A stretch of DNA of 64,000 nucleotides from Ravibacter arvi (GCF_039540405.1 NZ_BAABEY010000030.1:62001-126000), one strand, 5' to 3'. Positions 7,309-17,107 are shown, counted from the first letter of the stretch. Program-made: numbers and translations. The notes: generated from the sequence alone by a model not told the origin.

Positions 7309-10300
7309 TTACTGCACCACAAAAGTACTGGTCTGAACTTCACCGCCCGGAGCCTTGATACGCAGCACATACATGCCTGATACCAGGTTCCCTACATTCA
7401 GTTCATTGTTTTGCCCGAGATCCGATTGTAATACGCGTAAACCGCTCAGGTTGTATACCTCTACCTTGCGCGTACCCGTACCCGGTGCACCTCCTATCGA
7501 AAGTTTACCGTTGACGACCGGGTTGGGATAGGCAAACATAGTTTTTTGGCCTCCTTCTCCCCGCAGCGCATCGATGTGGCTATAGGTATAGGTACCATCC
7601 AGGTCCACCATTTTCAGGCGATAGTAATTCCATCCTGCGAGCGGTTGTGGATCGGTAAAGTTGTAATTCAGTTGGCTTACGCTTTGACCTTTCTGCGACT
7701 GCGTTTCTACGAACCCGATTTTTGTCCAGTCAGAGGCGGTAGCGCTGCGCTCAATTTCGAAGCCTTTGCTGTTTACTTCGCTGGCGGTAGACCACCTCAG
7801 GGTAGCAACCTTCCCTTCACGGCTGGCTTTGAAGCTTATGAGCGTAACCGGTAATGCCGGCGACGACGCCAAAGAACAGAACGCACCGTCATTGTTGCCG
7901 GACGGGGAGGCAGCAACGTTAGTGAATGTGGTCGCGGTTTTGGTTGTGATATTGATGAGGTAGAAATTTCCCGTTGTGTTACCGAAGACAATGAAGTTTC
8001 CGCTGCCGTCGATAATGGAAGATCCGAAGCTCTGGTCACCGGTTTGCAACCCGCTACCCGTTACCTGTCCGGGCTGAAGCGTGGTGGCTCCCGTAAGCGG
8101 ATTGACTTGAAGAACGCGATACGGAGTAGCACTATTGCCGTCTGTCAGCGCATAGATCTGGCCATCTGAAATATTGAACGACCAGTCGGAAATTCCCTGG
8201 GCGCCGCCTGAGAGTGCAGTGCCCCAGGGCGCTGCCGTTTTAATGGCGAAGCCTGCTGTCGGATCCACCACTTTCAGGTACGTTTCTGCATTTGCAGGGT
8301 TAATATCAATTGTGATGTATTGTGACGCGTTCTTTTCATACAAATACAGGTAGCCGTTTGCACCTACAGTACCCACACTGTAACCGTCGGGATGTGTCGT
8401 AGCCGGGATATTGGAGATGCCGAACCGTTGAATAACGCCGTTTGCACCCAATTTGAAAACCTGGCCCGAGGCGTTGTCATACCCCCAGAGGAAGTTATCG
8501 GTCGTGCTGTAGCCTATCGCATCCAGGCTGCCTGACAACGACGCCACCAATGAACGTGTTCCGTTACCATCGATGCTGTAGAGCTCATCCGTTTCCACCT
8601 GGTAATAAAGGTTGTTACAAGTGAATGACGTCGGCGCGGTAAACTGAAGGCATGTTGCTCCGTCGTTGCCAAGTGAAAGCGGCTCCGACTTTGATCCGAG
8701 GTCTGTCACTTCGTTAGTCACCGGGTTAACCGAGTACCAACGGCTTGCATAATACACAATCAAATTGCCATTTGGATCAAAAAATTGTGAGTCGTAGATC
8801 GCATTACTGGTGGTGATGGTCCCGTTTACCGCAGTAGCGGACAGGGTTGAAGTGCCCGTAACCGGGTTGAGCGACGAAATATAAAAAGCGTTGCTTCCGC
8901 CGCCATTGATCAGTGCATGGATCTGGCCGGTAGCGGGGTTGTACGCCCAGTCGGATATGTTCCGGGGTGTTGTAGCGGTTCCCCAGGGTGCCGCGGTTTT
9001 AGCGGTATAGGAATTGGTCGGATCTACGATCTTCAGATAGGTGGCGGCGCGCGCGGGATTAATATCTACGGTGATATATTGTGCCGCATTCGGTTCATAG
9101 AGATACAGATAGCCATTCAAATCGACGGTCCCTACCGTTCTGCTTTTATTGGTGGCGGGAGCCGGCATATTGGGTATTGCATAGAGTTCCGAGCCGTTTG
9201 CCCCGAGTTTAAACACCTGATCCGTGGCACGGTCATAGCCCCATAGAAAATTGTCGAGCGTACTGTATCCTACTGCGTTGAAATCACCGGTCAGGTTTTG
9301 GATGATGGTGGTTGATCCGCTGCCTATGTGTCTGAGGGTACCAATATTAGGTTGAAAATAATTGATTTGATAATACCCGTCGGTACAGGCAAGAGGGTTC
9401 AAAGCGGTGGTCCAGGCGGCACTGGCTTCGCGGTACGGCTTGGGGTTGTTTCCCTGCCGGATGCCCAGGAAGCCCTGATTTTCATCTTTCGGATAATCGT
9501 CACATGGTTCATAGACCAGGAGATTATTGATGTTCCAGAAATTTGATTGATTGTACAGGACGCGTAAGGTAGCGGTTCCGGCTGACGCATTGGTTACCGA
9601 AACTGTAGCGGAGGCCGGTGAGGATGCAAAAGTAATGGTTTTGTTTCCGGCGTTATAAGTCACACCCGTACCGGTGGCTGAATTAATGGTGACGCCGGCG
9701 GGAACTTCCAGTGTGAATACCATCGGGCCTGTGCCCGGATTTGTGAGATTGACTGTAAAGTTTTGCGCGCTGCCCGCAGAAACGGTAGACCCGGGACCGG
9801 TAACGGAAAAATCCGGTTCTACAGGAGAAGGAAGGGAAGGTATCGCATCCTGAGCGTCTCCGGCAAGCCCACTCAGATCACCATTGGGGTTGTCGCTTAA
9901 CTGATCTATTGCGCTCTGTACTGCCATATAGTTGGCCTCTACCGAAATCGGTTGAGGGGCATTGGATATTACATACAGCATACGGGCTGCAGTAAGTTGG
10001 TCGATAGGCTGAACGGAGCCATTTTCATCAAAATCGGTGCGTACGGTAGGATGAAAAATCATCTGGCCAGGGTACTCATTACCCAAAAGAGGGGCGCCCT
10101 GCCCGTAGTCTACGCAAAAGGATATCTCAGAAGAAACCAGCTGCTTGGACTCATTAAAGTACGCGATTGCAATGGGCACGGCGTGGTCCGGATGTGAGTC
10201 AATGAAGACGGGGGCATTCGGTGTTATAAAGCTTTTCCAGTACGCCACCTGAAAGCCAAAGGGCGATGTGATGACCTGATCGCCGGTGGTATATACGATG

Positions 10301-10929
10301 TCGATATCGAAATTGCCGCTCGCTGCCGCTATAGGGCTTTCAAAGGTAATCGTAACGGGCCCTGCATAGGTTCGGGTCGTCCACAGGTAGGAGGCCGTGT
10401 TGTCATTGTTAATGGTTTCCGCCGGGGTACCCGTAGCTGTTAGTCCCGGGTAGACTTTGATAAGGGCGCCCGGTGTCATTCCCAACTGGTTGAACCTGAT
10501 GACAGCGCTGCCGACGGTCCCGTCCGTAAACTCGGGATTTATGGTAACGGTGCGCAGGGGATAGGAAACCGTTTTTGTAGCGTCATTGAACAAATGACCC
10601 GCGGTAGCCCGATCTGAACCGGTTTTTCCGGGTGGTAACGCTGCCGGGAAAAGCACGTCGTTGGGTGAAGATCCGAAATGGAAATAACCGTAACCTCCTC
10701 CCGGGGAAGGACATTCTGTCTGCGCTTTTGCAAAAGTCAGCGTAGCTGTCAATAAAAGGAGCGTGCAAGTGATCTTCTTGAACCAATTGATTGAATCTTT
10801 CAGGGGATTCCCGTCGCCTGGAGCAGGCAGTTCACCGCGGTTATTTCCGTTGCGTGTGTACCCGTCTGGAACGGGTTTCCCGACAAACCTTTTACTATAA
10901 AGGAATTGAGGAGGAAAGTTTTTTGTCAT
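7309..10929 (-). CDS. Very large secreted protein with duplicated DUF6923-like module and T9SS sorting domain
   Basis: A 1206-residue exported protein. A signal peptide (FKKITCTLLLLTATLTFAKAQ, about 50-70) is preceded by about 48 residues, so the true start may be a downstream non-ATG codon, although no internal ATG is available. Residues about 375-460 look like a DUF11/Ig-like domain (AGSAQNFTVNLTNPGTGPM). Two repeats of about 260 residues follow (about 510-770 and 775-1020), each starting with a Cys-containing YYQ(I/V) strand and holding AIGYST.DNFLWGYD, QVFKLGANG, TVG.NGYLYLYE and AAPWGTA; this matches the DUF6923 beta-propeller-like family. The C-terminus carries SEVNSKGFEIERS, then a T9SS type A domain (AYPNPVVNGKL, VYNLSGLRVL, SGMYVLRI). 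Thus it should be moved across the outer membrane by T9SS and anchored or released. Adhesion or matrix roles are only guesses. Confidence 0.82.
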   Translation of the reverse strand: MTKNFPPQFLYSKRFVGKPVPDGYTRNGNNRGELPAPGDGNPLKDSINWFKKITCTLLLLTATLTFAKAQTECPSPGGGYGYFHFGSSPNDVLFPAALPPGKTGSDRATAGHLFNDATKTVSYPLRTVTINPEFTDGTVGSAVIRFNQLGMTPGALIKVYPGLTATGTPAETINNDNTASYLWTTRTYAGPVTITFESPIAAASGNFDIDIVYTTGDQVITSPFGFQVAYWKSFITPNAPVFIDSHPDHAVPIAIAYFNESKQLVSSEISFCVDYGQGAPLLGNEYPGQMIFHPTVRTDFDENGSVQPIDQLTAARMLYVISNAPQPISVEANYMAVQSAIDQLSDNPNGDLSGLAGDAQDAIPSLPSPVEPDFSVTGPGSTVSAGSAQNFTVNLTNPGTGPMVFTLEVPAGVTINSATGTGVTYNAGNKTITFASSPASATVSVTNASAGTATLRVLYNQSNFWNINNLLVYEPCDDYPKDENQGFLGIRQGNNPKPYREASAAWTTALNPLACTDGYYQINYFQPNIGTLRHIGSGSTTIIQNLTGDFNAVGYSTLDNFLWGYDRATDQVFKLGANGSELYAIPNMPAPATNKSRTVGTVDLNGYLYLYEPNAAQYITVDINPARAATYLKIVDPTNSYTAKTAAPWGTATTPRNISDWAYNPATGQIHALINGGGSNAFYISSLNPVTGTSTLSATAVNGTITTSNAIYDSQFFDPNGNLIVYYASRWYSVNPVTNEVTDLGSKSEPLSLGNDGATCLQFTAPTSFTCNNLYYQVETDELYSIDGNGTRSLVASLSGSLDAIGYSTTDNFLWGYDNASGQVFKLGANGVIQRFGISNIPATTHPDGYSVGTVGANGYLYLYEKNASQYITIDINPANAETYLKVVDPTAGFAIKTAAPWGTALSGGAQGISDWSFNISDGQIYALTDGNSATPYRVLQVNPLTGATTLQPGQVTGSGLQTGDQSFGSSIIDGSGNFIVFGNTTGNFYLINITTKTATTFTNVAASPSGNNDGAFCSLASSPALPVTLISFKASREGKVATLRWSTASEVNSKGFEIERSATASDWTKIGFVETQSQKGQSVSQLNYNFTDPQPLAGWNYYRLKMVDLDGTYTYSHIDALRGEGGQKTMFAYPNPVVNGKLSIGGAPGTGTRKVEVYNLSGLRVLQSDLGQNNELNVGNLVSGMYVLRIKAPGGEVQTSTFVVQ

Positions 10930-10964
10930 GAGATATGTTTGATTGTGAATTTTGTATAGGGGGG

Positions 10965-11017
10965 CAAAATCATTAGGGGAGTTCTGTTGAGGAAATTTGA
11001 AAACCTTTCCTCAACAG
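10965..11017 (-). promoter_or_regulatory. 12-bp perfect inverted repeat overlapping a candidate promoter upstream of the T9SS protein
   Basis: CTGTTGAGGAAA (10984-10995) pairs perfectly with TTTCCTCAACAG (11006-11017) across a 10-base spacer. On the leftward strand TGATTTTG (complement of 10965-10972) is one base off TAnnTTTG, and TTTC 19 bp upstream lies inside the near arm. The palindrome could be an operator, or a terminator of readthrough from outside. The rest of 10930-11417 shows nothing else I can support. Confidence 0.4.
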
Positions 11018-11417
11018 GCCAGTAAATACAATTCCTTAAGCATATATATAGCTTTCTGGCCATGGCTTTTTCGGCTGCCAGGATACTCGTGCAATTCGTG
11101 GCGTGAGTTGCACGGTTCACTTTGAACGCAGGGTGTTTTTTCTTGTCATTTAAGGTAGAGAAAGCTGTCTCCGGGTTTTGAAGATTGCTTTTACCTGTTT
11201 TTCTTTTGGAATTGGTCGGTTTTGCGGGGTTTTGTTTACCAGTCAGTCAGTTGCAGCTGATTTTTTCCTTTCACCGGTAAGCCAGTTCGTATTCAGGTCG
11301 TGTCAGATTTCCCGGGCTTTGAACTGGCAGGAGAGGTTTGTGTGGAGTGTATATCACCCCTCATCCCCCCCACATGAGGGATACCCCCGTATTGACTAAT
11401 TCCTTCTCTTTGCCGGT

Positions 11418-14400
11418 ATGAAAAGACTTCTGCTACTACGCGTCAGGCACCTTGCGGCTTCATTCTTAATTCTGCTGACCGTTTCGGCCACCATGGCGCT
11501 TCATGCCCAGCGCCCTTTCATCACCACCTGGAAAACCGAGGCAGCGAACGAAACAATCACCATTCCCGTACACAGCGAGGTAACGGGTTATAACTATGCC
11601 GTAAACTGGGGAGACGGTACAACGTCCGCCGCGCAAACCGGGAATGCTACCCACACCTACGCGGAGGCTGGCACCTATACCGTATCTGTCAGCGGGAATT
11701 TTCCCGCTATAAACTTCGAGAGCTCTGCCAGCAATGATGCAAATGATGCCAGGCTGCTTACCGTTGAACAATGGGGAGACCAGGTGTGGCAGGGTATGAG
11801 ATGGGCCTTTTTCAAGTGCAAAAACCTGACGACCGTTTCCGGTACGGACGCTCCGGTTTTCGCCGCTGGAAGTTCTCTGGACGGGATGTTTGCAAGATGC
11901 GGCTCGTTTAACTCGAACCTCAATCATTGGGATATGTCAAATGTAGTCAATACCGCCTGGATGTTTAACTATGCGACCTCTTTTACCGGGGCGATCGGAC
12001 AGTGGAATGTCAGTGCGGTCATCACGATGGAAGCCATGTTTGAGGAGGCCCATAGCTTCAATTCCGATATTTCGGGTTGGAACGTTTCAAACGTGACCAA
12101 CATGAGCAGGATGTTTTTCATGGCAAAAAAGTTCAACCAGCCAATTGGTGGTTGGGATGTCTCGAAGGTCACGACCATGTACGGTTTGTTCGATAAAGCA
12201 GAGGTCTTCAATCAGGACATAGGTGACTGGAATGTTGCCAACGTTGAGGTGATGAGTTATATGTTTATCGGAGCGAAGGCTTTCAACCGGAACATAGGTG
12301 ACTGGAATGTGTCGAAGGTCACCATCATGATGGCCATGTTTGCCGAGACGGACGCGTTCAACCAATATATAGGTGACTGGGACGTGTCGAAGGTAACTGA
12401 TTTCAGCTGGATGTTTTCGTACGCGAAAGCATTTAATCAGGATCTTGACTGGGATGTCTCCAGGGTAACCAATTTTCAAGGAATGTTCAGGGGGGCTCAG
12501 CAGTTCAATGGAAATATAAGCAACTGGAATTTAGCCAATGCACAGCGTGTATCTTGGATGTTCAATGAAGCGGTTCTCTTTAACCAGGATTTGAGCAGCT
12601 GGAACCTGGCGCGTGTCAACACCACAGAGAGGATGTTCATGGGGGCGTCTTCGTTTGACAAAAGTTTGGGCCAATGGAATTTGTCGAACGTAAGCGACGT
12701 AAGGAATATGCTGAGCAACTCCGGCTTATCGCGCGAAAGTTACGACGCTACCCTCATGGGTTGGGTGGAAACCGGCAATCTGCGTACCAATCTTAATTTA
12801 GGCGCCGCCGGCTTGAAGTACTGTCTGGGGGAGGCGGCCAGACAGCGCCTGATTGACGATTTTAACTGGACTATTACCGGAGACGCCCTGAATTGTCCAC
12901 CGGTCATAACGCCCGGCGAGCACCTTGTACTCTATGTAGATTTAAATGTCAATACCGAGGCGCCGGCCTATACCGGAAGCGGCAACTCCTGGTCAAATGC
13001 TATTCCGCAACTGGCTGAGGCCTTGAAGTGGGCGCGCGAGCAGTATGCCGGCGGTAACCCGGGCTGGGATGGAGCCGATCCGCTGAAAATATATGTCGCC
13101 TCCGGGACTTATCTCCCGGCCTTTCATGCCGGAGATGAAAGCTATACCACAGGCGGCGGCCGGCATAACGCCTTTGTGCTTGTTCCCGACGTTCAGCTCT
13201 ACGGTGGGTTTGACCCGGCCAACGGCGTGCAAACCCTGGAAGACGAGCGATTGCTGCCGCAGCCGGTAAACGTTACCCGGGGAACTGTCCTGAGCGGTGA
13301 TCTCGGAAGAAACGACCACGCAACTGATTTTAGCGGGCATACCGAAAATGCGCATCACGTCGTGATCGCCGCCGGTACGCTTGGTGTAGCGAAGATGGAT
13401 GGCTTTATCATCACTGCCGGTGCTGCCACGGAAGAGGGAGCGTCGTTGACCGTGAACGGGCAGTCCGTATCGGCCGCCGCTGGTGGAGGAACCGCCGTCG
13501 TGTTTTCGCGTCTGTGGCAGAATGATTGCCTCTTTTTCCGAAATACCTCTATTCGGGGCGGCGGGATGAGCAATGTTGGTGGGAATTTCCATTCGGTCTT
13601 CACCAAAACTGTCTTCTTGCAGAACGCTGCCGGAGCGCGCGGGGGCGCCCTCTATAGTAACCAGGCGTCCGTTACCCTGGAGAATAGTAAAATAATGAAC
13701 AACACCGCGGCAGAAGGCGGCGGTGTGTACAATGAATTGAGTCCTTCAGTTTTGTTGTCCAATTTTGTGTTCTCCGGTAACTCTGCGATAACCGGCGGAG
13801 CTATGGTGAACGCGAACTGCGGTTCAACGAAGTTGATCAATGGTACCGTTACCGGAAACGCCGCTACGCTGTCGGGGGGAGCTTTGGTGAAGCTTCAGTC
13901 ACCAGCTGTCCTGACCAATCTCATCATCTGGGACAATGAAATTGGCGGCATCGCGACTTCTCCCGAAGCCTCTGTCTACACAATATCCGGAGACCTGCCG
14001 GTCGTCTCGCACAGTCTTGTTGCCAACTGGGGCGGAAGTGACCGATGGAATCCGGGACTTGGGACAGATGGCGGCGGAAATATGGATACAGATCCGGTTT
14101 TCACCGACGCGGCCGGCGGCGACTATACCCTGCAGGCTTGTAGCCCGGCTATCAACAGCGGCGATAACAGCGATATTCCCGGTGAGTCAGTCGATATAAC
14201 CGGGCGTCCGCGAATGGTACACACGATTGTAGATCTGGGTGCTTTTGAGTTCCAGGATGCGGTACAGCACGGAGGCCTTGCCCAGTCTGAAGATGAAAGT
14301 ACAACACCAATTAATGGCGTTACGAGCTTTTACGGAAACGGGGAGGCCTGCCGGTTGATCGCGCGTATAGCTCCGGCCGGGGTCAATCCTGTCAGTGGCA

Positions 14401-15305
14401 GCGTGACGGTCCGGGTAAGTCTTGACCCGGAAGTAGCCTTTCATAACAATTCCCCGTATGTGCAGCGGCACTATCTGATCAGTGCGCCGGCGGGAGGATC
14501 GGCGAAGGTTACCCTCTATTTTACACAGGAAGAATTTGACAGCTTCAATGAAGTTCTGCCGGAGGGCCCGCTGCCTGCCAACGCCTCGGATGCCGTCAAT
14601 AAGAAAAACCTGAGGGTTTTTAAATATGAAGGGACGAATGGAACGAGTCCGGGCGACTATGAAGGGGCGCCGCTGGCGATCATTCCAAACGAAGAAAATA
14701 TTCTCTGGAATGCCGTGAGTCATCGTTGGGAAGTTACAATTGACGTCGACGGTTTCAGCGGCTTCTTCATCGGGTCGGCGGCGAAACCGCTGCCGGTGAA
14801 ACTGGTCTCGTTTGCCGGCTCTTCCGATGAGCACCAGGCGGTGGCGCTTCGCTGGGGGGTGACGGAGCAGCAAAATATGTTCGCCTATGACGTTGAACAC
14901 AGCCGCGACGGGCGGACCTTTGTGCGCGTGGGAACTGTGCCCGCTTCCAAGGAAAGCGAAGACTCCTTTGCCTTCAGGCATCTTCCGCCGGCGGGAGGCA
15001 TTGCCTATTACAGGCTCCGTCTCCTGGAAGCGGACGGGCGTAGCAACTACAGCAAAATCATCAGCGTGCACCTGGCACAGCGCCCCGGGGTATCGGCTTA
15101 CCCCCTTCCGGCCGGTGATGTGCTGTGGATAGAAGCCAGACAGATCGCCGGTACCACCGGGACACTCCTCAACGTGCAGGGGTTGGTATTAAAAACATTG
15201 ACTTTCCATTCGGACAAGCAACAGGTAGATCTCGGCTTGCTACCGCAGGGAATGTATTTCATCCGTTTACACGATGGGACTTCTCTGAAGGTGGTGAAGA
15301 AGTAG
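11418..15305 (+). CDS. Giant T9SS surface protein: BspA-like DUF285 repeats, beta-helix and sorting domain
   Basis: A 1295-residue exported protein. Residues 1-31 form a signal peptide ending ALHAQ. A PKD-like segment (WGDGTT, HTYAEAGTYTVSVSG) lies at about 55-95. Eleven repeats of about 24 residues follow (about 165-440), each with the pattern (G/D/N)W(D/N)(V/L/M)S.V, then MF..A..FN; this is the BspA/DUF285 leucine-rich repeat family found on the surface of Bacteroidota and Treponema. The block closes with YDATLMGW and QRLIDDFNWTITGD, a common cap. Residues about 510-960 are a right-handed beta-helix domain (VASGTYLP, YGGFD, FSGNSAITGGAM, LINGTVTGNAA, PAINSGDN). The tail (LPVKLVSFAGS, VALRWGV.EQQNMFAYDVEHS, LPQGMYFIRL, VVKK) is a T9SS sorting domain. 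BspA proteins bind fibronectin, mucosal or microbial surfaces; here adhesion is inferred only. The beta-helix suggests polysaccharide contact. Confidence 0.88.
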   Translation: MKRLLLLRVRHLAASFLILLTVSATMALHAQRPFITTWKTEAANETITIPVHSEVTGYNYAVNWGDGTTSAAQTGNATHTYAEAGTYTVSVSGNFPAINFESSASNDANDARLLTVEQWGDQVWQGMRWAFFKCKNLTTVSGTDAPVFAAGSSLDGMFARCGSFNSNLNHWDMSNVVNTAWMFNYATSFTGAIGQWNVSAVITMEAMFEEAHSFNSDISGWNVSNVTNMSRMFFMAKKFNQPIGGWDVSKVTTMYGLFDKAEVFNQDIGDWNVANVEVMSYMFIGAKAFNRNIGDWNVSKVTIMMAMFAETDAFNQYIGDWDVSKVTDFSWMFSYAKAFNQDLDWDVSRVTNFQGMFRGAQQFNGNISNWNLANAQRVSWMFNEAVLFNQDLSSWNLARVNTTERMFMGASSFDKSLGQWNLSNVSDVRNMLSNSGLSRESYDATLMGWVETGNLRTNLNLGAAGLKYCLGEAARQRLIDDFNWTITGDALNCPPVITPGEHLVLYVDLNVNTEAPAYTGSGNSWSNAIPQLAEALKWAREQYAGGNPGWDGADPLKIYVASGTYLPAFHAGDESYTTGGGRHNAFVLVPDVQLYGGFDPANGVQTLEDERLLPQPVNVTRGTVLSGDLGRNDHATDFSGHTENAHHVVIAAGTLGVAKMDGFIITAGAATEEGASLTVNGQSVSAAAGGGTAVVFSRLWQNDCLFFRNTSIRGGGMSNVGGNFHSVFTKTVFLQNAAGARGGALYSNQASVTLENSKIMNNTAAEGGGVYNELSPSVLLSNFVFSGNSAITGGAMVNANCGSTKLINGTVTGNAATLSGGALVKLQSPAVLTNLIIWDNEIGGIATSPEASVYTISGDLPVVSHSLVANWGGSDRWNPGLGTDGGGNMDTDPVFTDAAGGDYTLQACSPAINSGDNSDIPGESVDITGRPRMVHTIVDLGAFEFQDAVQHGGLAQSEDESTTPINGVTSFYGNGEACRLIARIAPAGVNPVSGSVTVRVSLDPEVAFHNNSPYVQRHYLISAPAGGSAKVTLYFTQEEFDSFNEVLPEGPLPANASDAVNKKNLRVFKYEGTNGTSPGDYEGAPLAIIPNEENILWNAVSHRWEVTIDVDGFSGFFIGSAAKPLPVKLVSFAGSSDEHQAVALRWGVTEQQNMFAYDVEHSRDGRTFVRVGTVPASKESEDSFAFRHLPPAGGIAYYRLRLLEADGRSNYSKIISVHLAQRPGVSAYPLPAGDVLWIEARQIAGTTGTLLNVQGLVLKTLTFHSDKQQVDLGLLPQGMYFIRLHDGTSLKVVKK

Positions 15306-15324
15306 GTTGAGACATCTGTCAAAA

Positions 15325-15361
15325 AAGGCCTGTCGCGGAAAAATTCCCTGTGACAGGCCTT
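15325..15361. terminator. Bidirectional terminator between convergent genes
   Basis: AAGGCCTGTC (15325-15334) pairs perfectly with GACAGGCCTT (15352-15361). Six A residues at 15321-15326 become a T tract for leftward transcripts, so it suits the RhuM-Fic gene best while also closing the rightward T9SS gene. Confidence 0.7.
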
Positions 15362-15440
15362 GATGCTCAAATGAGACCTGGTATTATCAGGAAAAAGAAG
15401 TCAATCTTCGGCGCGATCCAGTTGCTTCCAATCCGCAAAC

Positions 15441-16427
15441 CTACTCAGATGCTAACCACCACGACCGTTGATTCCTGTTCAGTACGCTTATAATCAGCTT
15501 TTTGACTGTTTCCATTTCTTCTGGTTTGCTGGAGGCAATAAATAGCGTCAGGCTGGCCAATGCCTCGTTGCTAACGAGGGCATGGCCACCCTTGCCGTAG
15601 AGCCCATCATTGGCATTGAGAAACAAAAGGAAGCAGGCGGCGGCAATGCGTTTGTTGCCATCTGCAAATGCGTGGTTTTTCACGACCAGATAAAGCAGTG
15701 TGGCGGCTTTTTCTTCGATTGAGGGGTAAAAATCTTCGCCTTCAAACCCTTTTGCAATTTGGGCGATAGCGCTTTGAAAGCCCTGATCCTTTTCCTTCCC
15801 AAATATGGGGGATTCGAAATCGGCCTTCATTGACTCAATCACGGCGAAATATTGCTTTAGAGCGGGATAAATCGTTTCTCGTTTGGTTAGTCCTCTTTCA
15901 TCAAGCCGCTCGTGATCATAGTCATCCAATAGTTCAAGTCCTATCGCATATTGGTTTAGCCAATTGAGCTCGCCTGTGGTGCTTTGACTTTCAATAGCCC
16001 GGCTAAGTATACGGATGCCTTCTTTAAGGGTTTGGATTTCTAGCTGTTTTTGGGCCAGGCGTTTTTCGTTAATGGCGTAGCCTTTCACCAGAAAATCCTT
16101 TAGCCGTCCCGTAGCCCACTGGCGGAACTGGGTTGCTTTAGGGGAATTAACGCGATAACCTACCGAAATAATCATATCCAGATTATACAGGTTCATCTTT
16201 CGTTTCTTTCCATCTGAAGCAACCTGTTCCGAAATAGAACAGGTTGCTTCAGCAATCAATTCGCCCGATTTATAAATGTTCCCAATATGTTTAACAACAG
16301 CGGGCCTTTGAACATCAAAAATAGCGGACATGGCGTGCGCATCCAGCCACACAGTGTCCTGTTCAAACCTTACTTCAATATTCAGTTGGCCGTCACCACT
16401 CTGATAAATCTCTATTTGCTTGTCCAT
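15441..16427 (-). CDS. RhuM-Fic/Doc fusion protein
   Basis: A 328-residue protein with two parts. Residues about 5-110 match the virulence RhuM domain: WLDAHAMSAIFDVQRPAV, HIGNIYKSGEL, then NLDMIISVGYRVNSP and FRQWATGRL, a DNA-binding-like BRO/KilA-N-related unit. A helical linker (120-150) leads to a Fic/Doc domain, with HAFADGNKR at residues 252-260. The histidine at 252 is the catalytic base and the DGNKR loop the phosphate clamp. Fic enzymes transfer AMP (or, for Doc, phosphate) to target proteins; the Lys in place of Gly in NKR is Doc-like. No antitoxin gene or inhibitory (S/T)xxxE(G/N) motif is evident next to it. It stands alone between convergent and tRNA units, so it may be a mobile defence or toxin cargo. 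Target unknown. Confidence 0.85.
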   Translation of the reverse strand: MDKQIEIYQSGDGQLNIEVRFEQDTVWLDAHAMSAIFDVQRPAVVKHIGNIYKSGELIAEATCSISEQVASDGKKRKMNLYNLDMIISVGYRVNSPKATQFRQWATGRLKDFLVKGYAINEKRLAQKQLEIQTLKEGIRILSRAIESQSTTGELNWLNQYAIGLELLDDYDHERLDERGLTKRETIYPALKQYFAVIESMKADFESPIFGKEKDQGFQSAIAQIAKGFEGEDFYPSIEEKAATLLYLVVKNHAFADGNKRIAAACFLLFLNANDGLYGKGGHALVSNEALASLTLFIASSKPEEMETVKKLIISVLNRNQRSWWLASE

Positions 16428-16913
16428 ATTCCTGTCCGAAATTTTATTAAATCAGAGAAGATGTACAGCCACCCGATATTCAGGCCGTCTCTCTGGAATG
16501 TAGCACAAAAAAAAGAGGTTAGAAAATACTAAAAAATTCCATTTCGGAATATCTTACCAGGCGAACTGCTGCTGGGCTCCATTTTTCTCAATACCGATAT
16601 TCGTCACGACAGCACTGTCGCATTTTATAGTGGAACAACGGGGATTGGTTACGACCAAACCGGCTGTCAATGGTCAAAGAGATGGATGTGCAGCCTTTCA
16701 AGCTGGTATTCTTTTAAAGTGATCGTATGTAGCTTTACTATTTTGGATTAACGTGGATTTTGAAGCTTTTTTAGTTTGTCAGGTCGATGGAGTTCCACGA
16801 CTTTTACGCTTGATCCAACTTTTCAGCTTGATCCCCTTTTTTACCTGACATAAAAATGTTGCCCAAAAACAAAGAAGCCGGTTACAATTTTCATCGTAAC
16901 CGGCTTCTTTTTG
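16428..16913. other. Gene-free stretch with possible coding remnant
   Basis: About 490 bp between the RhuM-Fic start and tRNA-Phe. Both strands of 16550-16700 are open for 35 to 75 codons without a usable start codon, so this may be a decayed gene end, but no family is recognised. The tRNA terminator occupies 16871-16910. Confidence 0.4.
16871..16910 (-). terminator. Terminator of the tRNA-Phe gene
   Basis: AAAGAAGCCGGTTAC (16871-16885) pairs perfectly, 15 of 15, with GTAACCGGCTTCTTT (16896-16910). On the leftward strand it begins a few bases after the tRNA 3' end and is followed by a T-rich run. Confidence 0.85.
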
Positions 16914-16986
16914 TGGTGATGGACGGAATCGAACCGCCGACACAAGGATTTTCAGTCCTTTGCTCTACCGACTGAGCTACATCACC
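16914..16986 (-). tRNA. tRNA-Phe (anticodon GAA)
   Basis: Folds as a full cloverleaf on the leftward strand: acceptor GGTGATG with CATCACC plus discriminator A, D arm GCTC/GAGC, anticodon stem AAGGA/TCCTT with loop CTGAAAA giving GAA, and T arm GGCGG-TTCGATT-CCGTC. Total 73 nt, CCA not encoded. A strong terminator follows. Confidence 0.97.
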
Positions 16987-17107
16987 AAAACCCTTTTTCT
17001 TTGCGTTTGGGACTGCAAAGGTAGAAAACGATTTTGCTAATCCAAGCGAAGCGCGAAAAAAAATCGCATAAATTTATTTTTTTAAAATAGTATGCTTGCA
17101 TAACAAA

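Noticed and set aside
11088..11114. CGTGCAA/TTGCACG inverted repeat as an operator
   Set aside because: Only 7 bp per arm with a 13-base gap, not beyond chance in this length.
14187..15071. Leftward 294-codon open frame inside the BspA protein
   Set aside because: It is antisense to the beta-helix and sorting domain and matches no family.
16550..16700. Decayed gene or small gene on either strand
   Set aside because: Both strands are open but have no start codon and no family, so nothing firm can be said.
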